Below are positions 1-10,243 of a stretch of 64,000 nt of DNA, piece after piece. The notes beneath the pieces were generated by a model. That model was not told the DNA's origin and made no database searches. It worked only from the letters and a program-made list of their open reading frames with translations. Each line of letters begins with the position of its first letter. Within the stretch, counting starts at the first letter, position 1. Origin of the DNA: Vespa crabro (taxonomy: Eukaryota > Arthropoda > Insecta > Hymenoptera > Vespidae); contig NC_060956.1 in the NCBI RefSeq assembly GCF_910589235.1, forward strand, positions 15,590,499-15,654,498, written 5' to 3'. The position numbers and the translations under genes were made by a program.

Positions 1-390
1 GAACCATTCTTCTCATTTAGGATTCACTAGTAACGAAATAAACACTCGATTAACGGATTCAGCTTGGCTGTTCGTTCTTGGCACTCTAGTCATAGTTAAA
101 ATATATTTAATTTTTTCATTCGTACAATAGTCTGTGAAATTCTTGGATAGGAAAATCTGTGTTTTCTTTTGAAGTTATCCTACGCGGATTATCAAAGATA
201 TCGCATTGTTTTTTTTAAATCTGTTTTTTATTTTCACAGTATTCGTAATTTTCGTTGCGTAAAGTTATACAAATTTTGTGAACGCATCCAACAATAATAA
301 AAATATGTTCATAATTTTTTCTCATCGAGGGATAAGAGTCTTAGATAGATAGTCAGTATGAAAGATATCTAACGGCATTTCATCTTTTTA
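1..390 (-). pseudogene. gypsy integrase catalytic core remnant
   Basis: Translation of the minus strand gives integrase-core-like text: an HTDYL block near the N-terminal catalytic Asp, a LLLDAFTKFV strand, and SQAESVNR carrying the third catalytic acid. The segment around the second Asp is frameshifted and no clear Asp is visible. It continues directly from the zinc-binding segment at 388-639 and is cut by the window edge. It is non-functional as read. Confidence 0.8.
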
Positions 391-639
391 TATTGCATTC
401 AAATAACCTTGTTTGCCTTTTTTTATTTTCGCAAGAATACAAGCTACACAATTCTTTATAATTTTTTCGATATGGTGTCTCGCGCTTGGTATCCAATATA
501 TCTTTAAGAGTAGCGCCTCGATTTTTATAATGGAAGAATACCCTCTTTTCTGTGTCCGCTTAATGATCTGACGATCGCATCGATCTTGGAATGACAAGAG
601 ACGGTCACCATTATATTTTTTAAAAAGAAGACTGTTCAT
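388..639 (-). pseudogene. gypsy integrase H2C2 zinc-binding domain
   Basis: This 83-codon open frame carries the HHCC-type integrase N-terminal module. His residues occur in the stretch IPSARHHIEKII and the Cys pair in NCVACILAK, spaced as in the integrase zinc-binding (H2C2) family that precedes the catalytic core in Ty3/gypsy elements. Just upstream on the minus strand is RNase H, just downstream the integrase core, which is the standard gypsy order. The frame is short because neighbouring frameshifts truncate it. Confidence 0.85.
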
Positions 640-687
640 GATTGCATAACCATTAATTTTCTTTTATCAATTTCTTTTGTCTTTCTT

Positions 688-703
688 TTTTTTTTTTTTT
701 TTA
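688..703. repeat. poly-T tract
   Basis: A run of T between the integrase and RNase H remnants, on the coding (minus) side an A-run. It is probably replication slippage inside the dead element. Confidence 0.8.
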
Positions 704-741
704 ATAAAATATAGAAAGTGTTTTTTAATATCTTTGTCTTC

Positions 742-1150
742 TTATTGCGTTTTTTTAAATTTAGGAATTATAATGTTATATTCGTCAACAAACATAAATA
801 CTGCGTGTGTCAATAAACATACAAAAGCGATTTTCGATTGAACGCGTTCACGGTTCACAGCTCTACTCTGTCGGTGTTCAATAATGTAATTGTATTCTTC
901 CACAAGCAAAGCCAAACGAGCTATGGGTACACATAGGTCTTTCATATTCATCATCAATGTAAAAGCACGGCAGTCTGTTATGATCTTGAATGAAATTCCT
1001 AATAGGTAAACGCGGGACATAATCAAAGCTTTAGATTATGGCAAGCAGCTTTAACTCCTAACTGTCGTAACGTCAGTTCTGCCAGAATAGTTTTATCGTT
1101 AGAATAATATGTCGGATGTCATGCACCATCTTTTTCGCACTTCTATTATA
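742..1150 (-). pseudogene. gypsy RNase H domain remnant
   Basis: The frame at 742-1,026 reads through YLLGISFKIITDCRAF, then a stretch matching the usual ARLALLVEEYNYIIEHR tail of gypsy RNase H. An upstream ELKLLAII segment near 1,060 lies in another frame after a stop. In intact elements this domain degrades the RNA strand of the RNA:DNA hybrid during reverse transcription. Here the frame is broken and the N-terminal TDAS-like active-site block is not clean. Confidence 0.8.
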
Positions 1151-2092
1151 TGGTCGCCCCGTATTCATTAGCCCTATGTAATTTAGTTTCTACATCTATT
1201 CCATATAAATGCAACATTGATTTGTCATATAGCATTTATTTTAACTAGATAAATGCTTCTCTTTATTTTCCCATAAATTGAAAATTTATATTACCCTTTT
1301 AATAAACTCAATGTATGTACAATAATTGAATATTTGGGCATAAATTTTCGGAAATAATCACTTGGTCCCAAAAAACTTTGAATCTATCTTACTTTAGTAG
1401 ATTCTTGAAAATTTTATGCGTAGAAAGAGTCACACTTCCATATTTTAATACAGAACCAAGAAATTCTACTTCATTTTACAAAAAACTACAATTTTTCCCA
1501 ATTTATCATTAATTCGGCTTCATTAGCTTCCTTTAAAACGATTTGAAGGTTCTTTATTCAAGTGTCAACATCTTTAACAGACAATATTAAATCATGTATA
1601 TATACTAATACAACTCATATTATTTTTGCCGCGTATTAAATCCCTAAAAAACGCATTTATAAATCACTGAAAGATTAATGGCGAGTTGCATAAGTCAAAA
1701 GGAACTTTCAGGAATTCGAAATGGCCGTCAAGTAATATAAAAGCTGTATACTTTTGTTTATTCTCTTTTATCAGAAAGTGAAAAACCCGCTTTTCAAATC
1801 CAATGTACTACAAATTCTCTCACTCTATAATAAATTTAGTAAATTCCCTATTTTTGAAAGCGGATATCGACTGCGTATAATTTTCTTATTCAGTTTTCTA
1901 TAATTTATGTACAGACATATACTTCCGTTTTCCGTAATACCTATTTTTGTCTACAAGTTTATTTGCTTATTTACCTTGTCTTTCTTTAAATGCGATAGTT
2001 GTCAAGCTCTTTGATATATTGGCTTCTTATCCTTCACAACAATCATCATTTTAATGCTTATATCTTTTAACTAACTCGGATGATAGTTTACG

Positions 2093-2097
2093 ATTAG
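2093..2097. repeat. 5-bp target-site duplication, left copy
   Basis: ATTAG immediately left of the 5' LTR. The identical word follows the 3' LTR at 7,426-7,430. BEL/Pao integrases make 4-6 bp duplications, so this marks the exact insertion point. Confidence 0.9.
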
Positions 2098-3042
2098 TTT
2101 TGGCGCACACATGCGTCCCTCAATTGTTCACAGTACTTTCCCCTAAGGGTCATATATCACTATTAGAAATATCTTCCTTGGGAACTTATTGGATACTCGC
2201 TAAGAAAATACATAGACAAAAAACACATTGCCACCTTTGTCCGAGCTTAGGCATTTTTAGTCAAGAACCTAATTTTCAATAATGTGTCGAGACGGGCAAT
2301 AAATAAATAGTGAAAGTAGACGCCTAGGCGCGACGAGCCAAGGATTGTCTGTTGCCTAGTCTTGAAATATCCATTGACACTTTCTAGTCTACACGATCAC
2401 TAAAACAAAGCGGCACACATGGAATGTTTAAACATTTCAATGAACTATCCTGACCCACCCTCGACCAATGGGCATCTATTCCTTCCCTTTCCATGCTCAG
2501 ATCATACTTCAACTCCGTCCTTTTTATTCCCTTTCCTAATTTCACTACAATCTTCGCGGATAGTTTTAAAGATGCCAAAAAAGTCAGTTAAGTTACATCC
2601 TTCAGACTCACGACATCTAGACTTTCAAGTCTTATTAAACATTACTGGCTATCATTCTTTCAGAAATATTCAGCAGAACTAACTGCACATCATTACACAA
2701 AACACATCAACAATTGTATCTTATTTCAACAAATATACTGTGATAGCTTCAATTCGCGCAATATTTATTATCACTTATCTACTTCGCAAGTCTCACGAGA
2801 TTGTTTAAAAGAATGCGTGTTCTTCCATTAATTTGCGGGAACACAACAGTGTTTTGCTGACGGCCTTCAACAGTATCCTAACCTAGTGCCGCCGCCTTTA
2901 TTCATCGCGATCAGTAGGTTTATATCACTGACGACAAGGAAGAGATGAGCGAAATTCTCCGTGTAAATCGATTATCATCGTTAGTCTAGTGTGAGACGTG
3001 TATCTGGAAACGCTCTCATAGTTGCGCCCTCACGACGCAACA
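2098..3042 (+). repeat. BEL/Pao 5' LTR
   Basis: Direct repeat of 6,480-7,425. By eye the first roughly 675 bp differ at about eight positions, while the last roughly 270 bp (from about 2,775) differ at dozens of positions plus small indels. The 5' terminus is TTTTGGC rather than TGTTGAC, so its first bases have mutated. It ends with GCAACA next to gag leader sequence. Short frames inside it on both strands recur in the other LTR and are not genes. Confidence 0.92.
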
Positions 3043-3306
3043 AAATTTTGCTCCTTCGAGCCCGATTCTGGCGACACTGATCCTGTGAAAAGTCTAAGGA
3101 AGAGCCAATTACTACGGAAGGGAACGAAGCAGCCGCCTCACGAGGTCGTCTATCCTTTACAACGAAACGCCAAACGATCAATGAGCTGTCGGAAATCGCA
3201 GCGAAGAGGCCTGCAGTTTTCAGACTTATCAACCTGGTAGCACTACACCTCTCAAGTAAGGTCGTTTATTTTTGAGCTTCTTATTCCTTTCTTATCCTCT
3301 TCCACA

Positions 3307-4330
3307 ATGAAAGCCTCTGCGGCACAAACTGACCTCAAGACCAAGCGGCGGTCTTTTAAAGGTCAAATAACGCGATTCAAGAACGCGATTGAAACTTATC
3401 GTAATGATGTCAAATTAAAAATGAAATTGAAAAATATTTGAACAGTCTTCGCTAATTTTACTGAGATTCAAGGTACGTTGTTATGCTCCATTACAAACGC
3501 GGAGAAACACTTAGAAGAAAAATATGATATTGACGATGATTTTCTAAATGGGCAAGCAACCGCGGAAAGATTAATAAGAGAAGCAGAATCACAAACGGCA
3601 GCACATGTTCAATCGGAAACAGAATCTACAGCGCGATTATCACCTACTAATTTAAACGGTAATCGAACTACAATCGAACCACAAATCTCACTGCCTATCT
3701 TCAGCGGTCAACATGAAGATTGGCCCGTTTTCGCGAATCAATTCAAATCTGCCATACATGATAATCGAACTCTAGACGACTGTAATCGGTTAAACTATCT
3801 GAAGTCGTGCTTACGAGGCGAACCCGCCGTCGAATCATCTCGTCGATAGACATTACCGCGTCCAATTATGTACTCGCTTGGTCAGTGCTGGAGGACTATT
3901 ACAATCTGCCACATCTAATAGTAGAAAAGCATTTAAGGGCGATTTGCGACTTACCAAAAATTCAAAGGGCGTTCTATTCCGAGCTAGCTCACTTCGTGAA
4001 CACTGCACAAAAGAGTTCTAGATCAATCAGGTCATTAGGGCAAGCATCTTACGATATGTTACTTATTTATTTCCTAACTTCGCGTCTTGACAAAGACACG
4101 TATGCAAGATGGTGTGATAATTCTTGATCGAGTGGATCTCCCACCGAGGAGCAATTCTTTAAATTTTTACATGAAAGGAGAAACTCACTCTTACAGACGT
4201 ACTCAAACTCATCGCCTGGTAACGTGTAGTAACAGGTTACCAGGGTTACCAAAAATCGTCCAACGCAGTTTAAACGCGGAGACTATCCTGAGCTTTAAAG
4301 TACACAGACAAACTATCGAAACTGCATAAA
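3307..4330 (+). pseudogene. BEL/Pao gag (DUF1759-like), broken
   Basis: From an ATG at 3,307 the frame reads a basic Gag N-terminus (LKTKRRSFKGQITRF), meets an in-frame TGA at 3,439, and continues in the same frame to 3,849. A frameshift near 3,835 moves the family reading into another frame that runs to 4,127. Diagnostic Gag segments are LPIFSGQHEDWPVF, LNYLKSCLRGEPA, then ITASNYVLAWSVLEDYY and LIVEKHLRAICDLPKIQ, matching the DUF1759 order of BEL/Pao Gag. Gag forms the virus-like particle that packages the element RNA. With one stop, one frameshift and further decay to about 4,330, this copy is dead. Confidence 0.88.
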
Positions 4331-4382
4331 CGAACGCGACCCATGGCCACAGCAAGCTTTCTCAACAAATGTGGACATGATT

Positions 4383-4575
4383 TGCACTATGTGTGGAGCA
4401 AATCATTACGCATCCAAATGTCGTAAGTTAATTGAGGCAACGATCGAGCAACGTCGCGAGATTTGAAAACTTTGCCAAAATTGCCTCCGTGCGAATCACG
4501 ATGCGAGCGAATGCAAATCCGGGACTTGTAAACGATGCAATCTCCCACATCATACCTTACTTCATAAAGAAACTA
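4383..4575 (+). pseudogene. BEL/Pao zinc-knuckle cluster
   Basis: One frame contains three Cys/His modules in a row: CTMCGANHYASKC (from 4,383), CQNCLRANHDASEC (from 4,473) and a CKRCNLPHH module (from 4,527). The order and spacing fit the three-knuckle nucleocapsid region of BEL/Pao Gag-Pol. A stop separates the first and second. These modules bind the element's RNA in intact copies. Confidence 0.85.
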
Positions 4576-4686
4576 TCGGAATCAGTAGTATCACACATAA
4601 TTAGATTTTCTACTACGACTCGGTGCTGTGGACTCTTATCAACGACTGTAGTCGAACTTCAGAACGGCAATCGTAGCAGCAATTGA

Positions 4687-5045
4687 GTGCTGATAGACCC
4701 CGGGTCTGAAGTCTATCTTATATTTAAAAATATGATGAATAAATTAAATCTTCGGTAGAAACACGTTAATATTCCAGTCCGCAGATTGCACCATGATAAA
4801 GTTGTTCGAGATTTGGTGAAGGTGCGTCTCCAATCATTGAGAATCAAAACTCAGAGAACAAGAATTCGGAAAAAATAGATTGTCTCGTATTACTTAATTT
4901 ACATCAAACGTTACCCGCACGTAATGTAGACTTGAATAAGTTAGCGATCCTGTCAACGATCGGGTTAACGGATCCACAATTTCATAAGGCTGCTCGTATT
5001 GATGCTACTATTGGTGTCCAACTAGCTAATGATTTAGCATGCTGA
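4687..5045 (+). pseudogene. BEL/Pao aspartic protease remnant
   Basis: VLIDPGSEVYLIF at 4,687-4,725 matches the active-site loop of retropepsins (D-S/T-G); here the second residue is Pro. About 200 bp on, the reading DLNKLAILSTIGLTDPQFHKA, then RIDATIGVQL, matches the BEL stretch that ends the protease with the I-G-A/D flap-side motif. Several stops and frame changes lie between. It would not be active. Confidence 0.75.
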
Positions 5046-6120
5046 GATAAAATTTCGTTTCTTAATAACTAACCTTCATTATTAAAAATTAAACTCGGTT
5101 GGATGGTTTTCAATCAATCAACTAATATATCACGATCGCAAAACACAAACTCTTGGAGATCGAATATTTCCTCTCTGAAACGTTTCTTTTCTCCAACGGA
5201 AACAAGAACAAAAAAGATAAAAATCGATTCAAACGATATAAAGGCTGAGCTAAGACAGCCGGTCGACGTAACACTAAACGACTCTTCGAAGAAAACCTCC
5301 GGCTAACACCTCCGAGAAACGTGCGAACGAGTTTAAACTCTCATATTCGTAAAGACATTTATTAACGGAAAATTTATCATTAGCGTGAGATAGAGATATT
5401 CAGATATCATGCTAAAATATCGCGAATTATATTACATATGCGAAACTCCATTCAGTAGTTATAATCATTACTATTTGTTATAGTACATTAATAAGACAAT
5501 AAAGTCTTACGATCAAGCTATGCATTGATACGTTCTTTTTTTCAAATATCGCATGCAGTCGACGCAGGGATTTACAATTCTTTGTTAACTCAATTAATTC
5601 TAATTGATAAAACTGAAAAAAGTGTGCGAGTCCAACATTGAAATAGCGAAAATCCTTGTTTAAGCAGCGAAGTTAGCCGATAATATTCGTTTTGTCTAGG
5701 ACTGCACTTGGACGTGACGATCAATGAGATGTCACCGTTAAAGCTTAAGGGCAACATTTCGTGCATGTGTGAATGAAACATTCCTCGCCTACGAAACACT
5801 TCACACATATACCCAGAGACAAGCCTTAACCTCTGCTTTCTCCCTATGACTTTGATCAGTCCTAACGCTTTGTCTTATCCGATCCTACTCACTTTCTCTA
5901 TCGGAAGCTCAATGATAAGCGCACTTGAAATTGTATGTACGCAAGTGCCAACATCGCGATTTTCTACATGATAAGATCAAAAATTAAAGCAAGATTTGAA
6001 AGCATTAGTACAAGAATCAACAATACGGAGGAAATGGAATCAAGATGGAGCAGATGACTACTAGATCGACACGCTCATGTACTCAAAGGAAGATAACACC
6101 CTGCATATGTGATACACGCT
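5046..6120 (+). other. BEL internal region without recognisable RT, RNase H or integrase core
   Basis: Where a complete BEL element carries several kilobases of RT, RNase H and integrase, only about 1.1 kb remains. A 67-codon frame at 5,103-5,306 is Ser/Lys-rich and matches nothing I recognise. No LDL, YxDD or DDE-type motif was seen on the plus strand. I infer one or more large internal deletions. Confidence 0.6.
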
Positions 6121-6139
6121 AGACCACCATCATCACAAC

Positions 6140-6230
6140 CCATCCTGGCGAGGACGTCGTAGCAACGGTCCGAGTGGTCACGGAACGCACGAGCGAAGCG
6201 GTAAGGGCCTTGCACCGCTGCTAGTCAAGA
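6140..6230 (+). pseudogene. BEL/Pao integrase C-terminal (DUF5641-like) fragment
   Basis: The plus strand reads HPGEDVVATVRVVTERT, which fits the tail domain of BEL/Pao integrase, where an HPG..G/D..VRVV..RT pattern is typical. It lies about 250 bp before the 3' LTR, the expected place. Its presence without the catalytic core supports an internal deletion rather than a simple 3' truncation. Confidence 0.7.
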
Positions 6231-6479
6231 CAGACTAGATTTAATTCTAAGTGACTATTAATTGATTATAAATTTTATTTCCAACTTGATCAAATAACGT
6301 ATCAATGTAATTATTTTATAAGTTCAACATATGTTAGTTTATAAATCATTTATATTATACACCCACACATTCGTATACGTACACTATCATATTCGAATCA
6401 ACGCACACTGCATCTTAGTGAATTTTCAACATATTTTTGCTTTCCTTTGTTTTCAACGCGACGTTCAAGGGGACTGTTA

Positions 6480-7425
6480 TGTTGACACACACATGCGTCC
6501 TTCAATTGTTCACAGTACTTTCCCCTAAGGCTCATATATCACTAATAGAAATATCTTCCTTGGGAACTTATTGGATACTCGCTAAGAAAATACATAGACA
6601 AAAAACACATTGCCACCTTTGTCCGAGCTTAGGCATTTTTAGTCAAGAACCTAATTTTCAATAATGTGTCGAGACGGGCAATAAATAAATAGTGAAAGTA
6701 GACGCCTAGGCGCGACGAGCCAAGGATTGTCTGTTGCCTAGTCTTGAAATATCCATTGACACTTTCTAGTCTACACGATCACTAAAACAAAGCGGCACAC
6801 ATGGAATGTTTAAACATTTCAATGAACTATCCTGACCCACCCTCGACCAATGGGCATCTATTCCTTCTCTTTCCATGCTCAGATCATACTTCAACTCCGT
6901 CCTTTTTATTCCCTTTCCTAATTTCACTACAATCTTCGCGGATAGTTTTAAAGATGCCAAAAAAGTCAGTTAAGTTACATCCTTCAGACTCACGACATCT
7001 AGACTCTCAAGTCTTATTAAACATTACTGGCTATCATTCTTTCAGAAATATTCAGCAGAACTAACTGCACATCATTACACAAAACACATCAACAATTGTA
7101 TCTTATTTCAACAAATATACTGTGATAGCTTCAATTCGCGCAATATTTATTATCGCTCATTTATCTTGCGAGTCTCACGAGATCCTTTAAAAGAACGCGT
7201 GTTCTTCCATTAATTTGCGGCAATACAACGAGTAGTGTTTTGCTGACGGCCTTCAACGGTATCTTAGTCTAGTGCCGCCACCTTTATTCATCACAACCAA
7301 TGAGTCTATAACTCTATAAAGACAAGGAATAAACGGGGGAAGTTCTCCATGCAACTATCATCGCTGGTCCGGTGCGAGACACGTATCTGGAAACGCTCTC
7401 ATAGTTGCGCCCTCACGACGCAACA
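6480..7425 (+). repeat. BEL/Pao 3' LTR
   Basis: Begins TGTTGAC and ends GCAACA, followed at once by the ATTAG duplication. A purine-rich AAGGGGAC lies a few bases upstream and may be the polypurine tract that primes plus-strand DNA synthesis. The last quarter is clearly more diverged from the 5' LTR than the rest. Confidence 0.92.
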
Positions 7426-7430
7426 ATTAG
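7426..7430. repeat. 5-bp target-site duplication, right copy
   Basis: ATTAG, identical to 2,093-2,097. Read on the minus strand, gypsy codons continue from here into the left fragment. Confidence 0.9.
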
Positions 7431-7720
7431 GTTTTTAATGGCTATGCGATACGTATCGTCAGGCTTTTTTCATCCATTATTTCATATTTTAAGTCTATCT
7501 GAAATATTTCGAATATGCCGTTATCAATTACTTGTTCCTACAATTAATTGATTAGGATATTATTCCCTCTTATAGCCATTTCGATCATGTCTAAGAAATT
7601 GATATCCGTTAAAAACTTATAATTAAACAGGCTATTAAATATCACTGGAATAAGTATAAGAAACGAATTGTCACGTACTACTATAATCCGTTCAACCAGA
7701 TGAGTTAGGAGACTTGAACA
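7431..7720 (-). pseudogene. Ty3/gypsy protease end and RT N-terminus, right part of the split element
   Basis: The minus strand from 7,720 reads a protease-like tail (IPVIFNSLFNYKFLTDINFL, then MIEMAIRGNN) and then KPDDTYRIAIKNLIVNYHP up to the ATTAG duplication. The same frame continues at 2,097 with IKMMIVVKDKKPIYQRA. The text matches the protease-to-RT linker of insect Ty3/gypsy elements. This shows that the two gypsy fragments were one gene before the BEL insertion. Confidence 0.8.
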
Positions 7721-7990
7721 AATACACGTAATGGGAACGTAATCGGTTTAGAAGTGTATTCATAATCTTCAGATAATGTAATAGTTTTCGGGTGGAAAAT
7801 CGAAGCGAGCTCTAACAAAAGTCTATGTAAATTCGCTCCTGAATTCGACAATTGATCGTCGTTCGCCAGCCAATAGTTGAAACCTCATGCATTTTTTACG
7901 CGCTTAGACGTCTTAGAATCTCCCGACTCGTCTCGTTGAAGGGAAAATAGTTCCGTTAATTTTTTCTAGTGTTACATTCTCATTCAATCC
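7721..7990. other. short stretch with no clear feature
   Basis: Probably decayed gag/protease of the split gypsy element. I could read no zinc knuckle or other motif on either strand. Confidence 0.4.
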
Positions 7991-8207
7991 TGTTGTATAA
8001 GTTTACGTAAGAGCAAGGTTCGTACCGTAGGACATATATACGTGTTATATGTAAACAACACGAACAATAGAATGTTCGTTGTTTCTTTTAGTTGTTCCGC
8101 ATTGGACAGTGAACGTACTGGTTCTATATGGTAGAGCGTAAGACATTATATAGAAAAAATAATAAACATTTCCAAATCCTATTTTTTTCTTTTATCTTAC
8201 TTATGCA
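7991..8207 (+). repeat. candidate 5' LTR of the short gypsy-type element
   Basis: Aligns by eye with 10,031-10,243 through several shared blocks, with many substitutions and small gaps, implying an old insertion. The end is placed at a CA dinucleotide. Confidence 0.55.
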
Positions 8208-8639
8208 ATCAATTGATGAGGTGGATGGGATCGAAGTACAAAAATCAAGTGCGAAGTTAAAAGAAATACATTACATAAAAATACAATGTGTATTCGTGAA
8301 TCTAAGACAAAGAAAACGAATAAAAAACTTATTATAGTACACCTATAAATATTAAGTGCAACGAAAAAAAATGACAGTGATAATGTTACGAAGTATATTC
8401 AGCATCGAAACTTTCAATTTAGCTGTTATGAATTACAAGAAATGGCTGCGATAACAGTTTTTCAGATACTAGAAGACGAAAAGGAAAAGATCATTTAGTA
8501 TTATAAAGGTTATTTACTATATTTCATCGGAAATAAATACGTCTTTCGTATTATAATTTGCGAGAAATTGGCCTCAGCCAATTCATAAAAGCAAACGTAT
8601 GCAGATTTTTAGTTTAAATTAAAGGATGTTTATATACCT

Positions 8640-9310
8640 ACTACATTGTTAGAACTTGCGAAAAATTATCTACGTTATATTCTATCTACGGAAATGAATA
8701 AGTTAAGTATTTATTGTGTCATTAAATAAACTAAATATTTATTGCAATTTTGTCGATTATTTAAAAGTAGCCTTGAGAAATTGATTTATGTTTGAATTGG
8801 CAAGCAAGCGAGCCCAAGTATGTTTGTTAGAAATATATGATTAGGCAAATATATTACATGGATCAAATGACGAACAAAAGAAAAAGAGGATGCAAGTATA
8901 ACGTCGAGTTATATAAAAAAGCAAATACAACAACAAATATAACAAAGACAAATTTTACAATCGACATCTGTATTATCGAAAACCTTATCTACAAAACACA
9001 CGAACAACTACCAATATAATTTGTTTCACGTACGAAGCAAACCATTTGGCAACGACTTATATTTCGATCGTATATGATTCAAAAATTGTGGTATAGTAGT
9101 TGATTTTGCAAGTTTGCTAAAATTGAGATCAAACATAAAATAGAAGAAATTTTCCTGATCAAGCATATAAAATGGAGAGAAAATCTTACGAGGTTTTCCG
9201 TTACTATAAAAGATACACCCATAAAATTCAAAATTGACAATGGAACTGTGGTAACGATTATGAAGGAAATATTGTTCCCTCGTAATCTTTTAAAATACAC
9301 TTAAGTTATA
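8640..9310 (+). pseudogene. gag and protease remnants of the short gypsy-type element
   Basis: Near 8,785-8,830 the plus strand reads FELASKRAQVCLLEI, resembling the R-x-x-F-x-x-G-L region of K02A2.6-like Gag. A Lys/Asn-rich segment follows where zinc knuckles would be. Near 9,170-9,250 it reads VTIKDTPIKFKIDNGTVVTI, where the protease DTG is changed to DNG. Stops separate the pieces. Confidence 0.55.
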
Positions 9311-9587
9311 AACATTTTGTAAGACTGTAATAATTATTAAAATGTATAACGTCGAAGTTAGATACAGAAATACTACGGAAAAGCTAAATTTGTACATTTC
9401 AAATATTAGTAGGAAAACGTTAAGCTGAGAATTGAATGTTATATTAGAGGAAACCATTGCACATGCAACTACGATATCTAATAACGAATTAGATATAATT
9501 TCAGAGAAATACAGAAAGGACCTTAATCCGAATAATTCAAATATTCATGAAGCACAAACGCGGCTGGCATAGGAGAATGCAAAATCT

Positions 9588-9588
<1 letters not shown>

Positions 9589-9616
<28 letters not shown>
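9589..9616. repeat. poly-T run of 28
   Basis: An uninterrupted T run just before the RT fragment. It could be slippage or the (minus-strand) poly-A tail of a retroposed sequence, but no retrogene is visible beside it. Confidence 0.85.
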
Positions 9617-9621
<5 letters not shown>

Positions 9622-9689
9622 CGTACATGATCGTTTCGATTACTACCAACAGTAAAAAAATAAATTAGTGACTTAGGAAAAAGATGAGA

Positions 9690-9850
9690 TATTCGAAAAG
9701 GTTAATACATCCAAATAGACTATATCCCTTATGCCAGTATTAAAGAGAAATAATAAGGGTAGGATATGTGGCGATTTTAACGTTATGATAAATAAACAAT
9801 TGATCATCGACAATTACTTCCAACGATTGACGAATTATTATATACAAATT
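9690..9850 (+). pseudogene. gypsy reverse transcriptase N-terminal fragment
   Basis: The plus strand reads LMPVLKRNNKGRICGDFNVM, then INKQLIIDNYFQRL, matching the start of RT in K02A2.6-like Ty3/gypsy elements (P-V-x-K-x-G-x-x-R-I-C-G-D-x-K-V-T-x-N). One stop precedes it. The rest of RT is missing before the 3' LTR. Confidence 0.8.
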
Positions 9851-10030
9851 TTGAGTTATGAACCGCCAGAAAATACATTAATACGAACATAACAAATAAA
9901 CATCTCAAAAAAGTTTCTAAAGAATTAGCAGTACACAAGTTTTAGAAAAATTCATGCGAAACCGTAGACCACCACAATGTTACGATATACAACTCTATGA
10001 GCATTAAAATATTTTCATTAAGGAAGGGAA

Positions 10031-10243
10031 TGTTATGTAAATTTATATAAGAGCAGAGCTCATATGCCAAAGGGCAAACGTCTATACGATAAGCAAACAA
10101 TATGAAGGATAAAATGTCCGTTGTTTTTTTTAATTGTTCACGCAATTCTGCATTAACCGACGAATAGCGGAGTATAAAATTGCAGATATATAAAATAACG
10201 AACATGTCCAAGTCCTAGTTTTTATTTTTACCTTAATTATACA
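10031..10243 (+). repeat. candidate 3' LTR of the short gypsy-type element
   Basis: Diverged copy of 7,991-8,207. It starts TGTTATGTAA and ends TTATACA. A minus-strand frame of 89 codons across it is a chance frame. Confidence 0.55.

Larger units (their letters stand above)
1..2092 (-). mobile_element. Ty3/gypsy pol fragment, left part (integrase, RNase H, RT), degenerate and partial
   Basis: Reading the minus strand from 2,092 down to 1 gives an ordered gypsy pol broken by several stops and frameshifts. The RT part shows IYQRA near 2,010, YRKLN near 1,895, LDLKSGFF near 1,790, FEFLKVPFDLCNSP near 1,700 and a decayed catalytic box YIHD (family form YxDD) at 1,588-1,605. The connection domain follows with SFLGPSDYFRKF near 1,365. 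RNase H and integrase lie at lower coordinates. The element runs off the left edge, so its 3' LTR is not seen. Its 5' side is displaced by the BEL element and resumes at 7,431. It cannot encode a working polymerase. The assignment to Ty3/gypsy rests on motif order and spacing and is secure; the clade is not determined. Confidence 0.9.
2098..7425 (+). mobile_element. BEL/Pao LTR retrotransposon, internally deleted, with flanking target duplication
   Basis: Two direct repeats of about 945 bp (2,098-3,042 and 6,480-7,425) bracket an internal region with BEL/Pao gag, three zinc knuckles, an aspartic protease and a small C-terminal integrase remnant. The 3' LTR begins TGTTGAC and ends GCAACA, the usual BEL terminal form. 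ATTAG flanks both ends. Intact BEL elements are generally 6-9 kb and encode RT, RNase H and integrase between protease and the 3' LTR. Here only about 1.4 kb separates protease from the 3' LTR, so most of pol is deleted. Internal frames carry stops and a frameshift. The element sits inside the older minus-strand gypsy pol, whose codons resume across the duplication. Confidence 0.93.
7991..10243 (+). mobile_element. short, internally deleted gypsy-type LTR element
   Basis: Two diverged direct repeats (7,991-8,207 and 10,031-10,243) share a TGTT start, a TAAGAGCA block, an ATGTYCGTTGTTT block, and an AA(A/G)TCCTA block before a T-rich end. The internal plus strand contains Gag-like text near 8,780-8,830, a protease-like IKFKIDNG segment near 9,210-9,240 and a reverse-transcriptase fragment near 9,690-9,840. 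Integrase and most RT are absent. No clear target duplication was found, so the exact ends are uncertain. Confidence 0.6.

Noticed and set aside
2384..2578. 64-codon minus-strand frame repeated exactly at 6,766-6,960
   Set aside because: It lies inside both copies of the BEL LTR, so the duplication explains its recurrence; no domain was recognised.
2419..2682. 87-codon plus-strand frame recurring at 6,801-7,064
   Set aside because: Also within the LTRs and overlapping the minus-strand frame; preserved only because the LTR halves are nearly identical.
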